From NCBI GenBank assembly GCA_021413595.1, contig JAIOQD010000477.1, forward strand, positions 1-7,200: DNA of 7,200 nt, written 5' to 3'. This document shows, piece after piece, positions 1-6,799 of the stretch. The notes below the pieces were generated by a model. That model saw only the letters and a program-made list of their open reading frames with translations. It was not told the DNA's origin and made no database searches. Position 1 is the stretch's first letter; each line of letters opens with the position of its first letter. This DNA is from Bacteroidota bacterium. Its GTDB lineage: Bacteria > Bacteroidota > Bacteroidia > 2-12-FULL-35-15. The position numbers and the translations under genes were made by a program.

Positions 1-1336
1 AAACCCGGTGTGATGAATTCTAATTTAGGAATGTACAGGATACAATTAAGTGGCAACGATTATATTCCTGATAAAGAAATTGGATTACATTATCAGCTCC
101 ATCGAGGTATTGGTGTACATCAAACCAAATCAAATAAAAAAAACGAAGCCCTTAAAGTAAGCATCTTTGTTGGTGGTCCGCCATCGCTTACGCTGGGTGC
201 TGTAATGCCCCTCCCCGAGGGCATGAGCGAATTAACCTTTGCAGGAGCATTGGGAAACAGAAGGATCCGTTATACATACGATGATGGTTTTTCTATTGCC
301 TCAGATGCCGATTTTGTTATAACGGGTGAAGTATTTCCGAATGAAAATAAACCCGAAGGCCCCTTTGGCGATCATCTTGGATACTATAGTTTAAAGCATA
401 ATTTCCCTATGATGCGGGTTCACAAAGTGTTTCATCGCAACAATGCAATATGGCCATTTACAGTGGTTGGAAGGCCACCACAGGAGGATACAAGTTTTGG
501 TGCATTGATCCATGAAATAACAGGCGCTGCAATTCCAAAGGAAATCCCCGGATTAAAAGATGTACATGCTGTGGATGCTTCAGGAGTGCATCCACTCCTA
601 TTGGCTATTGGTAGTGAACGTTACACTCCCTACAGCAATGAGCGTAAACCACAGGAAATATTAACCATTGCCAACCACATACTTGGTTCGGGACAATTAA
701 GTTTAGCAAAATATTTATTCATTATTGCAGGAGAAGATAATCCAAAACTAACAACACATGATGTAACAGATTACTTTAAACATGTGCTTGAACGTGTTGA
801 CTGGACAAGGGATCTTCACTTTCATACCCGAACAACAATTGATACTCTGGATTATAGTGGTACCGATTTAAACAGCGGAAGCAAAGTAGTGATTGCTGCA
901 GCAGGAAATAAATTAAGAGAACTTGGAACATCATTACCAGAATTAAATTTATCAGACAATTTTCGCAATCCAAAAATTGTAATGCCCGGTATAATTGCTA
1001 TTGAAGGGAATAAATACACAGATGAAAAAGTTTCAAAAACTCAAATTGAAACACTCAACCAACTTTCAACTTTGAACTTTGAACTTTTAACTAAATTCCC
1101 TCTAATTATTATTTGTGACGATAGTGAATTTGTTTCTCACTCGGAGCAACCCTGCCAATGATATTCATGGTATTAACAGTTTTGTTGAAAACAAACATTG
1201 GGGCTGCAAAGGTTCATTGATCATTGATGCACGTATCAAGCCGCATCATGCACCTCCATTAATTAAAGATCCAGCAATTGAAAAACGTGTGGATGCTTTA
1301 GGAATAAAAGGAAGATCATTGTATGGAATTATTTGA
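1..1336 (+). pseudogene. ubiD: UbiD-family prFMN-dependent decarboxylase, 5'-truncated by window edge and frameshifted
   Basis: UbiD enzymes are cytoplasmic decarboxylases that use prenylated FMN made by UbiX and a divalent metal, typically in quinone biosynthesis. Frame 1 is open from base 1, so the N-terminus lies upstream. Family landmarks are visible: NLGMYR (nt 22-39, metal/prFMN Asn), HRG (100-108), PEGPFGDHLGYY with the metal-binding Glu at 355-357, GRPPQED (469-489), and HEITGAAIP. The segments LAIGSERYTPYSNER and LDYSGTDLNSGSKVVIAAAG match the Bacteroidetes subtype as I remember it. Frame 1 stops at TGA 1159-1161 just after IIICDD. The expected C-terminal continuation (TRSNPANDIHG, then ENKHWGCKG and IDARIKPHHAPPL) appears in frame 2 and ends at TGA 1334-1336. 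About 16 nt separate CDD from TR, whereas the family has about 17 residues (51 nt) there, so about 35 nt seem lost. Family assignment is firm. Whether the break is biological or an assembly error cannot be decided here. Confidence 0.88.
1061..1088 (+). repeat. 7-nt tandem repeat (AACTTTN x4) inside ubiD coding sequence
   Basis: Four contiguous heptamers, aactttc, aactttg, aactttg and aactttt, run from 1061 to 1088 and are followed by a partial unit (aacta). They sit in the reading frame of ubiD and encode a Leu/Asn/Glu-rich linker just before the conserved PLIIICDD strand. The period of 7 is not a multiple of 3, so copy-number change by one or two units would shift the frame. From memory, similar CTTTGAA-type heptamer runs occur between genes in Bacteroidetes. 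That parallel was not checked. Confidence 0.75.
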
Positions 1337-1375
1337 TTATTTTATCATAATTCAGTAGCATTACAAAAAAATCAC

Positions 1376-1401
1376 CACTAAGGCATTAAGAACACTAAGA
1401 A
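1376..1401 (+). repeat. Short 9-nt-period repeat (CACTAAGAA-like, 3 units)
   Basis: Three near-identical units follow one another: cactaagg (1376-1383, one base short), cattaagaa (1384-1392) and cactaagaa (1393-1401), preceded by cac. The stretch lies about 40 nt after the ubiD stop. It resembles the intergenic CAC(G/T)AAGG-type runs seen in many Bacteroidetes and Planctomycetes genomes, which is recalled knowledge and was not searched. Confidence 0.55.
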
Positions 1402-1463
1402 AAATGATAATTAGCTCAAATTTTCGGTGAAACTGTTGCGTTAGGGATTTTAGCATAATCCCC

Positions 1464-1504
1464 GCCCGAATGAATGAATTAGTTCATTCGGGCAGTTTTT
1501 TTTT
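1464..1504 (+). terminator. Rho-independent terminator downstream of ubiD
   Basis: A perfect 11-bp stem is formed by gcccgaatgaa (1464-1474) and ttcattcgggc (1483-1493) with an 8-nt loop (1475-1482). An uninterrupted T run at 1496-1504 follows on the plus strand. It lies 128 nt after the end of ubiD and 186 nt before the M16 gene, so the two genes are very likely transcribed separately. Confidence 0.88.
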
Positions 1505-1528
1505 AGGATTGAAGCCGGAAAGCCCATA

Positions 1529-1547
1529 AATTCTTTTTTCAAGAATT
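1529..1547. repeat. Small inverted repeat (7-bp stem)
   Basis: The arms aattctt (1529-1535) and aagaatt (1541-1547) are perfectly complementary, with a TTTTC loop. Together with the preceding ggattgaagccggaaagccc motif and the terminator it forms a compact structured block. It lacks a T run of its own, so it is not called a terminator. Its function is unknown. Confidence 0.45.
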
Positions 1548-1689
1548 GGATCGCCCAAATGATATTAACAATCGTCTTTGAAAAATGTGTAAAAAAAACA
1601 ATCTTAGTGTACTTTTATTGCCTTAATTAGTGATATAAAAAAATCATCAGGCATGTTGTTTGAGTATATATTGAAATAAAATAAAAATT

Positions 1690-2976
1690 ATGCAAACTAT
1701 TGACAGAAAAAAATCTCCGGCATTTAACACTGTAGAAAAAATAGAAATCATAAAAGCGAACGAACAACGCTTACGAAATAATATCCCTGTTTATTCAATT
1801 AATGCAGGCACTCAAGAGCTTATTAAAATTGAATTTTTATTTTCAGCAGGCATGTTTCAGCAGGCAATCCCTTTACAGGCAGCAACAGTGAATACCATGC
1901 TGGAAGAGGGCACCTCAAAATTAAATGCCGCCCAAATTGCCGACCGTGTTGATTATTATGGAGCTTTTCTAGAAACCGGTGTTTCGCAGGACAGTGCATC
2001 AGTGGTTTTATATACGCTCAACAAACATTTAAAATCCACTTTGCCGGTGGTAGAGCAGATTATTAAAGATTCAATTTTTCCTCAGCATGAACTGGATACG
2101 CATATCAGAAATAAAAAGCAAACATTCCTTGTTAACAACCAAAAGGTAGCCAATGTTGCCCGTAAACGCTTTACTGAGCTACTCTTTGGAGAAAAACATC
2201 CGTATGGAATAAATGTAAAAGAAATAGATTTTGATATCATCAATCGTTCCCATTTGAATGATTTTTATTCAACCTTTTATCGTTCAAATAATTGTAAAAT
2301 TATTATGGCTGGAAAAGTGGATGATGATGTGTTGAGCTTATTAGATAACCATTTCGGAGGCAACGACTGGAATTCAATTACTGAACTAAGCACAAATAGC
2401 CTTCCAATTATTACATCGGGAGAACATGAGCAGTTGATCCTAAAGGAAGATGCTATGCAATCTGCAATTCGGATAGGTAAAGTACTTTTCAATAAAACCC
2501 ATCCCGATTTTCAATCGTTACAGATACTGAATACACTTTTTGGAGGTTATTTCGGCTCCCGTTTGATGTCAAACATACGTGAAGATAAAGGCTATACCTA
2601 TGGTATTGGCTCCGGAATAGCATCATTACAAAATTCCGGTTATTTCTTTATCTCTACTGAAGTTGGAGTGGATGTATGTAAAGATGCACTCAAAGAAATA
2701 TATTTCGAAATGAATCGTTTACGTGAAGAGTTGGTTCCTGAAGATGAGCTTCAATTGGTCAAAAATTACCTTTCAGGTATGTTTTTAAGGAGTGTAGACG
2801 GTCCTTTTGCGCTGGCAGAGCGATTTAAAGGTATTATTGAATACAATTTAGACTATGATTATTTTGATAAATATATTGCAACCATTAAGGCGATTTCTGC
2901 ATCTCAACTAAGGAATCTGGCAAATACCTATTTCGATAAAAATAGTATGACAGAATTGGTTGTGGGAAAAAAATAA
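1690..2976 (+). CDS. M16-family (insulinase/MPP-like) peptidase homologue, probably non-catalytic subunit
   Basis: The 428-residue length and the two-half layout fit a single M16B subunit. The N-terminal half (about 30-220) has the strand FLFSAGMFQQ and the LEEGTSKLNAAQIADRVDYYGA segment. The C-terminal half (about 245-428) carries NTLFGGYFGSRLMSNIRED followed by KGYTYGIGSGI. Where active enzymes have HxxEH just before the (F/E)xGT turn, this protein reads ATVNTMLEEGT (about 65-75), so both His and the Glu are replaced and zinc catalysis is not expected. The R297...Y304 pair in IREDKGYTY is the substrate-binding R/Y signature kept by the non-catalytic partner in heterodimeric M16B proteases. 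No signal peptide or membrane segment is seen, suggesting a cytoplasmic location. The ATG at 1690 follows an A-rich leader (1674-1688) typical of Bacteroidetes, and no better start lies upstream. No HxxEH partner gene lies in the window, which is unusual because the pair is often adjacent. Confidence 0.9.
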   Translation: MQTIDRKKSPAFNTVEKIEIIKANEQRLRNNIPVYSINAGTQELIKIEFLFSAGMFQQAIPLQAATVNTMLEEGTSKLNAAQIADRVDYYGAFLETGVSQDSASVVLYTLNKHLKSTLPVVEQIIKDSIFPQHELDTHIRNKKQTFLVNNQKVANVARKRFTELLFGEKHPYGINVKEIDFDIINRSHLNDFYSTFYRSNNCKIIMAGKVDDDVLSLLDNHFGGNDWNSITELSTNSLPIITSGEHEQLILKEDAMQSAIRIGKVLFNKTHPDFQSLQILNTLFGGYFGSRLMSNIREDKGYTYGIGSGIASLQNSGYFFISTEVGVDVCKDALKEIYFEMNRLREELVPEDELQLVKNYLSGMFLRSVDGPFALAERFKGIIEYNLDYDYFDKYIATIKAISASQLRNLANTYFDKNSMTELVVGKK

Positions 2977-2979
2977 AAA

Positions 2980-3022
2980 ACACCTCTCCCTTTATTCCCT
3001 CCAGAGGAGAGAGGAACGGTGT
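2980..3022. repeat. Imperfect palindrome after the M16 gene (CCTCTCC/GGAGAGG type)
   Basis: Outer arms acacc (2980-2984) and ggtgt (3018-3022) enclose tctcc (2985-2989) and ggaga (3006-3010). An alternative pairing is cctctc (2983-2988) with gagagg (3009-3014). It begins only a few bases after the M16 stop and might end that transcript, but no T run follows. The C/T-then-G/A composition resembles palindromic intergenic repeats common in Bacteroidetes, a recalled and unchecked comparison. Confidence 0.5.
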
Positions 3023-3050
3023 CGTTTAGTTAAAAAAATCAGCCCACAGT

Positions 3051-3119
3051 CTTCGACAAGATCTGACTGACAGTGCGCTGGTCATATTGAGCTTAGCCTG
3101 TGCTGAGCGTTTGTCGAAG
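3051..3119. repeat. Long inverted repeat with CTTCGACAA/TTGTCGAAG ends
   Basis: The perfect 9-bp terminal arms are cttcgacaa (3051-3059) and ttgtcgaag (3111-3119). The interior contains a smaller inverted element, gcttag...ctgagc (about 3091-3108). The GTCATATTGAGC and TTGTCGAAGCATCG words closely resemble a widespread bacterial intergenic palindrome (GTCATGCTGAGC...GTCGAAGCATC). The similar-looking tail runs on past 3119, close to the ATG at 3131. The class is probably a REP/MITE-like non-autonomous repeat. No transposase gene is present. Confidence 0.65.
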
Positions 3120-3193
3120 CATCGAAATATATGCTATGGCATCTTAAACGAACATTAAAAGAGAGGCATCAAAAGAAAAAGGGAAAAGGTAAG

Positions 3194-6100
3194 ATGGAAA
3201 AGAAAAAAAACAGAGATTACAACTCCCGTTCCCCTCTCCTATCGAGATGGATAGGGAGAGTTATCTTTATTGCATTTCTCTTTTTCTCCCCTTTCTTTAT
3301 TTCCTCCCCTTCGGGGAGGCCGGGAGGAGCTCTTTTCGCATCTCATTTAATGGGAGGAGAAATTACCTGGGAATGCCAAGGTAACGGACAATACATTTTC
3401 AAACTAAAGTTTTACCGCGATTGTAATGGAATTCAAACACCTAATGTTGTTTCAATGTCGGTATTCAATCATCCAACGGTATCTTCAATCACTTTAACAT
3501 TACTTTCACAAACTGATATTTCGCCAGTATGCAATACTGCAGGTCCTTCTATTTCCTGTTCTGCAGCAGTAGCACAACCAGGCTGGCCCACAAGTGGAAG
3601 TCCGGTTGCCGGTGCAGTACAGGAATCTATATTTCAATCTGCACCGATAACATTAAATGGTGTACCACCTTCACAAGGTTGGATATTTGCATACTCCGAT
3701 TGCTGCCGTAATGGCTCTCTTACCAATTTGCAAAATGCTAGTTCCTACGGATTTACCTTACGGGCAGTCATGTATCCGTTTAACGGACAAAATGCCAACC
3801 TTTGTTTTGATTCTTCACCCTCATTTCTGGAAAGTCCAAGCACTGTAATTTGCCTTGGATCACCCTTTAAATATAACCATAACGCGTACGATCCTGATCT
3901 GGATTCACTTTCTTTTGCTTGGGCTGAACCTTTAGATGATTTCACAGGTATTTATACACTTGGAACTAATCCTGCTCCAATACCATTTACTACCGGCTAC
4001 ACCTTCAATAGCCCTTTACCGGGGACCATCCAAAATCCGGCAAATGTTCCGGCAATGATTAACCCTTCAAACGGTGAGATCTCATTTACATCTAACACAC
4101 AAGGATATTTTGTTACAAATGTAAAAGTAGAAGCATGGAAATGCGGCACTTTAGTAGCCGAAATATACAGAGAAATTCAAGTTGTTTTGTTGCCATGTGC
4201 TGTTAATAACGCACCGATGGTAACTTATACATCTTATCAAAGCACCGTACCTGCTGGCACATTAGTAAATTTTACCCTAAATGGAAGTGACCCGGGGCTA
4301 CTTGCAGATGGGATAACACCTCAAACAGTAACGATCAATGCATCAGGAACTCAATTTGGAACAGATTTCACGAATGCCTCTTCAGGCTGTTTGAACCCAC
4401 CCTGTGCCACATTATCAGCCTCGCTGCCTGTTTCTGCACCCAATACCATGTCAACCGTTTTCAATTGGCAAACCACTTGTAACCACATTTCCTATAATGC
4501 AAGCTGCAATACTGTATCCAACACCTATACATTCGTATTCAGAGTAAGAGATGATTTTTGTCCGGCACCTGCCGAAAACATTTCAACCGTGGCTATTACA
4601 GTTCTAGCAACACCTATAGCTGCCTCACCTCAGCCAAATTGTGTATCCGTTTTGTCAAATGGTGATGTTACGCTCAACTGGACAATTCCAGCTGATCCGG
4701 ATGGTACATTTAATGGTTACCTTATATACAGCTCAAATGCTTTTGGCGGACCCTATACATTGCTTGATAGCGTTTTAATATTTAGCCAAACTTCCTATAC
4801 ACATATAGGTGCAAATGCCAGTACCGCTCCTGTTTACTATTATATTCAAACCCGTTCGGGATGCTTTGGCCTGGTACAAACTGCTGCTGTGGATACTGTA
4901 AGTTCCATGTATCTGAATGTAACAAATCCCGGGAACGGAACGGCATCTTTGTTATGGAATGGAGTTGCTTCCCCCAATGTGCCCACATCGAGCGGCATTT
5001 ATTCTATTTATCAGGAATATCCAACAGGAACATGGACATTAACGGGTTCAACAACTAATGTCAATTTTATAGATTCTATTTTTGTTTGTAATGGAACTAT
5101 TAATTACCGAGTTGAAATGGCCGACAATACCGGCTGCACATCAGTTTCCTCCATTGATGGAGGGACCTTTCAAAACATTATTGTCCCCGATGTACCTCTT
5201 ATTGACACCTTAAGTGTTGATGATTCCAACAATGCATTGATGAGCTGGAATATAAGTCCATCAGCGGATGCGGCAGCCTATGTAATTTATATATTTAACG
5301 GCACAGCCTGGATCCCAATTGATACGATGACCGGAATTAACAATACCAATTATAATTATTTATTATCAAATGCAGGTTTAGGTTCTGAACAGTATCGCCT
5401 TGCAGCCTACGATAGTTGCGGAAATATCAGTCCTTTGGGAATCGTTTACAGTACCATGTATTTAACATCGCTACCTGAAATTTGTAACCGTAGTGTTGTG
5501 TTGAACTGGACCGGCTATTCAACCTTAGGCACCGGCCTTGCGACTTATCGTATTTATCAGTCAATAATTGGCTTAACCGGCCCCTATACAGAAATTGCCA
5601 CGGTGCCAGTAGGTACACTCACCTATACGGTTTCAGCGCTTGCACCACTCACAACCTATTACTACAAAATAGAAGCTGTGGATAGTTCAGGAACAAAAAC
5701 GGTTTCCTCCAACAGGATAGCTTTTTATTCTGCAACACCTCTTCCTCCTCAATTTTCTTATCTCCGTAAAGTAAGTGTGCTTGATCCTAATCAGGTAGAT
5801 GTAACCTGCCATATTGATGTTTCAGCTGCGACTTTAAATTATAAAATAATGCGTTCGTACGATACCATTGCAGCTAATTATGTATTGATTGGCTCTGTCC
5901 CTTCGAGTGCGGTAAGCCCTATTTTATATAGCGATACCAAAGTACTTACTGATAGTCGCAGCTATTATTACAAAATAATAAATGTAGATAGCTGCGGATA
6001 CGATGGACTGCAAACCAATATTGGAAGAACAATATTACTCTCGGCAATAAGCAATAGCTTAACACTGGAAAACACCTTAACTTGGAATGATTATGAAGGC

Positions 6101-6616
6101 TGGTCGGGCAATGTTATATCCTACAATATATACAGAGGCATTGACGGCATTATGGATCCAACTCCTATTATGAATTTACCATTTTCCGGTACAGGAGTAA
6201 ATAGCTATACCGATGATGTTTCAAGCCTATTAAGCGGTGAAGGGGTGTTTAATTATTATGTAGAAGCTGTTGAAGGCATGGGAAATATTTATAGTTTCAA
6301 CGAATTCAGCTTATCCAATATTGCTGAGGCCTACCAGGATCCAATGGTTTTTATACCAAATGCGTTCAGGCCGGAAGGAGCAATAAATACTGTTTTTATA
6401 CCTGTTACAACTTATGTTGATTTTACAGAATATGAATTCTCTGTTTTTAACCGTTGGGGATTACAGGTATTTTCCACCAAAGATGTGAATCTGGGATGGG
6501 ATGGAAACCATGGAACAAAAAAATGTGAATTGGGTGTTTATGTTTATTTAGTACGTTTCAAATCCTCAAAAGGTGAATACATTGATTTTAAAGGCTCTGT
6601 AACGCTTTTGAGGTGA
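3194..6616 (+). CDS. Large secreted modular protein with Fn3-like repeats and T9SS type B sorting domain
   Basis: With ATG 3194 the protein has 1140 residues. A Sec signal peptide is likely: basic n-region 1-22, hydrophobic core V23-I37, and a probable cut near LFA49/SHLMGGE. Residues 50-336 form the conserved Bacteroidetes domain opening SHLMGGEITW, with FYRDCNG and many Cys. An Ig/cadherin-like stretch follows (about 340-470). Six Fn3-like units come next (about 476-1048), each with an (L/S)xW strand (W496, W588, W685, W772, none in unit 5, W964), a YxIY strand, and a Y-rich strand before SGC/DSCG. Residues 1051-1140 are the gliding-motility-associated C-terminal (type B) domain: FIPNAFRP, FNRWGLQVF, GWDGN, GVYVYLVRF and a C-terminal GSVTLLR. 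Such domains direct export by T9SS to the cell surface or medium. Ligand and role are unknown. The frame is open from ATG 3131, adding 21 Lys/Arg-rich residues. I prefer 3194 because of the aaagg upstream and the shorter n-region. The signal-peptide region contains palindromic repeats. Confidence 0.92.
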   Translation: MEKKKNRDYNSRSPLLSRWIGRVIFIAFLFFSPFFISSPSGRPGGALFASHLMGGEITWECQGNGQYIFKLKFYRDCNGIQTPNVVSMSVFNHPTVSSITLTLLSQTDISPVCNTAGPSISCSAAVAQPGWPTSGSPVAGAVQESIFQSAPITLNGVPPSQGWIFAYSDCCRNGSLTNLQNASSYGFTLRAVMYPFNGQNANLCFDSSPSFLESPSTVICLGSPFKYNHNAYDPDLDSLSFAWAEPLDDFTGIYTLGTNPAPIPFTTGYTFNSPLPGTIQNPANVPAMINPSNGEISFTSNTQGYFVTNVKVEAWKCGTLVAEIYREIQVVLLPCAVNNAPMVTYTSYQSTVPAGTLVNFTLNGSDPGLLADGITPQTVTINASGTQFGTDFTNASSGCLNPPCATLSASLPVSAPNTMSTVFNWQTTCNHISYNASCNTVSNTYTFVFRVRDDFCPAPAENISTVAITVLATPIAASPQPNCVSVLSNGDVTLNWTIPADPDGTFNGYLIYSSNAFGGPYTLLDSVLIFSQTSYTHIGANASTAPVYYYIQTRSGCFGLVQTAAVDTVSSMYLNVTNPGNGTASLLWNGVASPNVPTSSGIYSIYQEYPTGTWTLTGSTTNVNFIDSIFVCNGTINYRVEMADNTGCTSVSSIDGGTFQNIIVPDVPLIDTLSVDDSNNALMSWNISPSADAAAYVIYIFNGTAWIPIDTMTGINNTNYNYLLSNAGLGSEQYRLAAYDSCGNISPLGIVYSTMYLTSLPEICNRSVVLNWTGYSTLGTGLATYRIYQSIIGLTGPYTEIATVPVGTLTYTVSALAPLTTYYYKIEAVDSSGTKTVSSNRIAFYSATPLPPQFSYLRKVSVLDPNQVDVTCHIDVSAATLNYKIMRSYDTIAANYVLIGSVPSSAVSPILYSDTKVLTDSRSYYYKIINVDSCGYDGLQTNIGRTILLSAISNSLTLENTLTWNDYEGWSGNVISYNIYRGIDGIMDPTPIMNLPFSGTGVNSYTDDVSSLLSGEGVFNYYVEAVEGMGNIYSFNEFSLSNIAEAYQDPMVFIPNAFRPEGAINTVFIPVTTYVDFTEYEFSVFNRWGLQVFSTKDVNLGWDGNHGTKKCELGVYVYLVRFKSSKGEYIDFKGSVTLLR
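3231..3260. repeat. Palindromic repeat within the signal-peptide coding region (n-region)
   Basis: The arms ctctcc (3234-3239) and gggag-ag (3255-3260) pair over 6 bp. Three further pairs (t3240-a3253, a3241-t3252, t3242-a3251) follow after a one-base bulge, with an 8-nt loop. It codes for about SPLLSRWIGR before the hydrophobic core. Its C/T-rich arm resembles the palindrome at 2980-3022. Confidence 0.5.
3303..3327. repeat. GC-rich palindrome CCTCCCC-TTC-GGGGAGG with extra GGGAGG arm, in frame
   Basis: A perfect 7-bp stem (cctcccc 3303-3309 with ggggagg 3313-3319) closes a TTC loop. A second gggagg copy (3322-3327) can pair with the same left arm. It is translated as part of the signal-peptide c-region (SPSGRPGG). 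The sequence looks like a common Bacteroidetes intergenic repeat rather than native signal-peptide codons, and it is much richer in GC than its surroundings. That family resemblance is recalled and was not searched. Confidence 0.65.
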
Positions 6617-6741
6617 TAGTATCTGCTTTTTATATTCTATTTCACCAGCGTAAGATGGCCAATATAGTTGTGTGCTTCGTTTTTAAAATCAATAAGGTTA
6701 ACTCAACTTTGGGAGGTCTTTTTTAAGAAATACATAATTGC

Positions 6742-6799
6742 TGAAATAATTTTGAGCATAGAAGTTGCTTTTCGTTGGAATTAGACCAACATTATTTCA
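6742..6799. other. Inverted repeats between the convergent genes, possible weak bidirectional terminator
   Basis: Outer arms tgaaataat (6742-6750) and attatttca (6791-6799) pair perfectly over 9 bp. The right arm overlaps the stop codon of the minus-strand gene. Inside is a 5-bp hairpin gttgg (6774-6778)/ccaac (6786-6790) with a 7-nt loop. Neither strand shows a strong T run straight after the hairpin, so terminator function is only a suggestion from the convergent context. Confidence 0.3.

Larger units (their letters stand above)
1337..1689. other. Gene-free spacer between ubiD and the M16 gene
   Basis: No credible coding sequence was found on either strand. The spacer contains a short 9-nt-period repeat (1376-1401), a strong intrinsic terminator (1464-1504), a motif ggattgaagccggaaagccc (1506-1525) that resembles recurrent Bacteroidetes intergenic sequence as I recall it, a small hairpin (1529-1547), and an A/T-rich leader before the M16 start. 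No clear TAnnTTTG-type Bacteroidetes -7 box at a suitable distance could be identified. Confidence 0.6.

Noticed and set aside
1110..1145. Programmed ribosomal frameshift in ubiD
   Set aside because: No slippery heptamer with a downstream structure is visible. About eleven to twelve residues of conserved sequence are also missing, which a one-base recoding event cannot restore.
1115..1336. Separate small gene on the plus strand starting at GTG 1115
   Set aside because: Its product is the conserved C-terminus of UbiD (TRSNPANDIHG, ENKHWGCKG, IDARIKPHH). It is the displaced tail of the broken gene, not an independent protein.
1655..1680. Possible Bacteroidetes promoter (TTG ... TATATATTG) before the M16 gene
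   Set aside because: The -7-like word is one base off TAnnTTTG and would leave a leader of only about ten bases. The spacer is A/T-rich, so such matches are expected by chance.
3529..3945. Several short open frames on both strands inside the large secreted-protein gene
   Set aside because: They are out-of-frame shadows of a continuous, domain-rich protein and show no family features.
6690..6726. Terminator after the large secreted-protein gene (aaggtt/aacttt hairpin, then gggaggtctttttt)
   Set aside because: The stem is only 6 bp with a G-T pair, and it is separated from the T run by about nine bases. Too weak to call.
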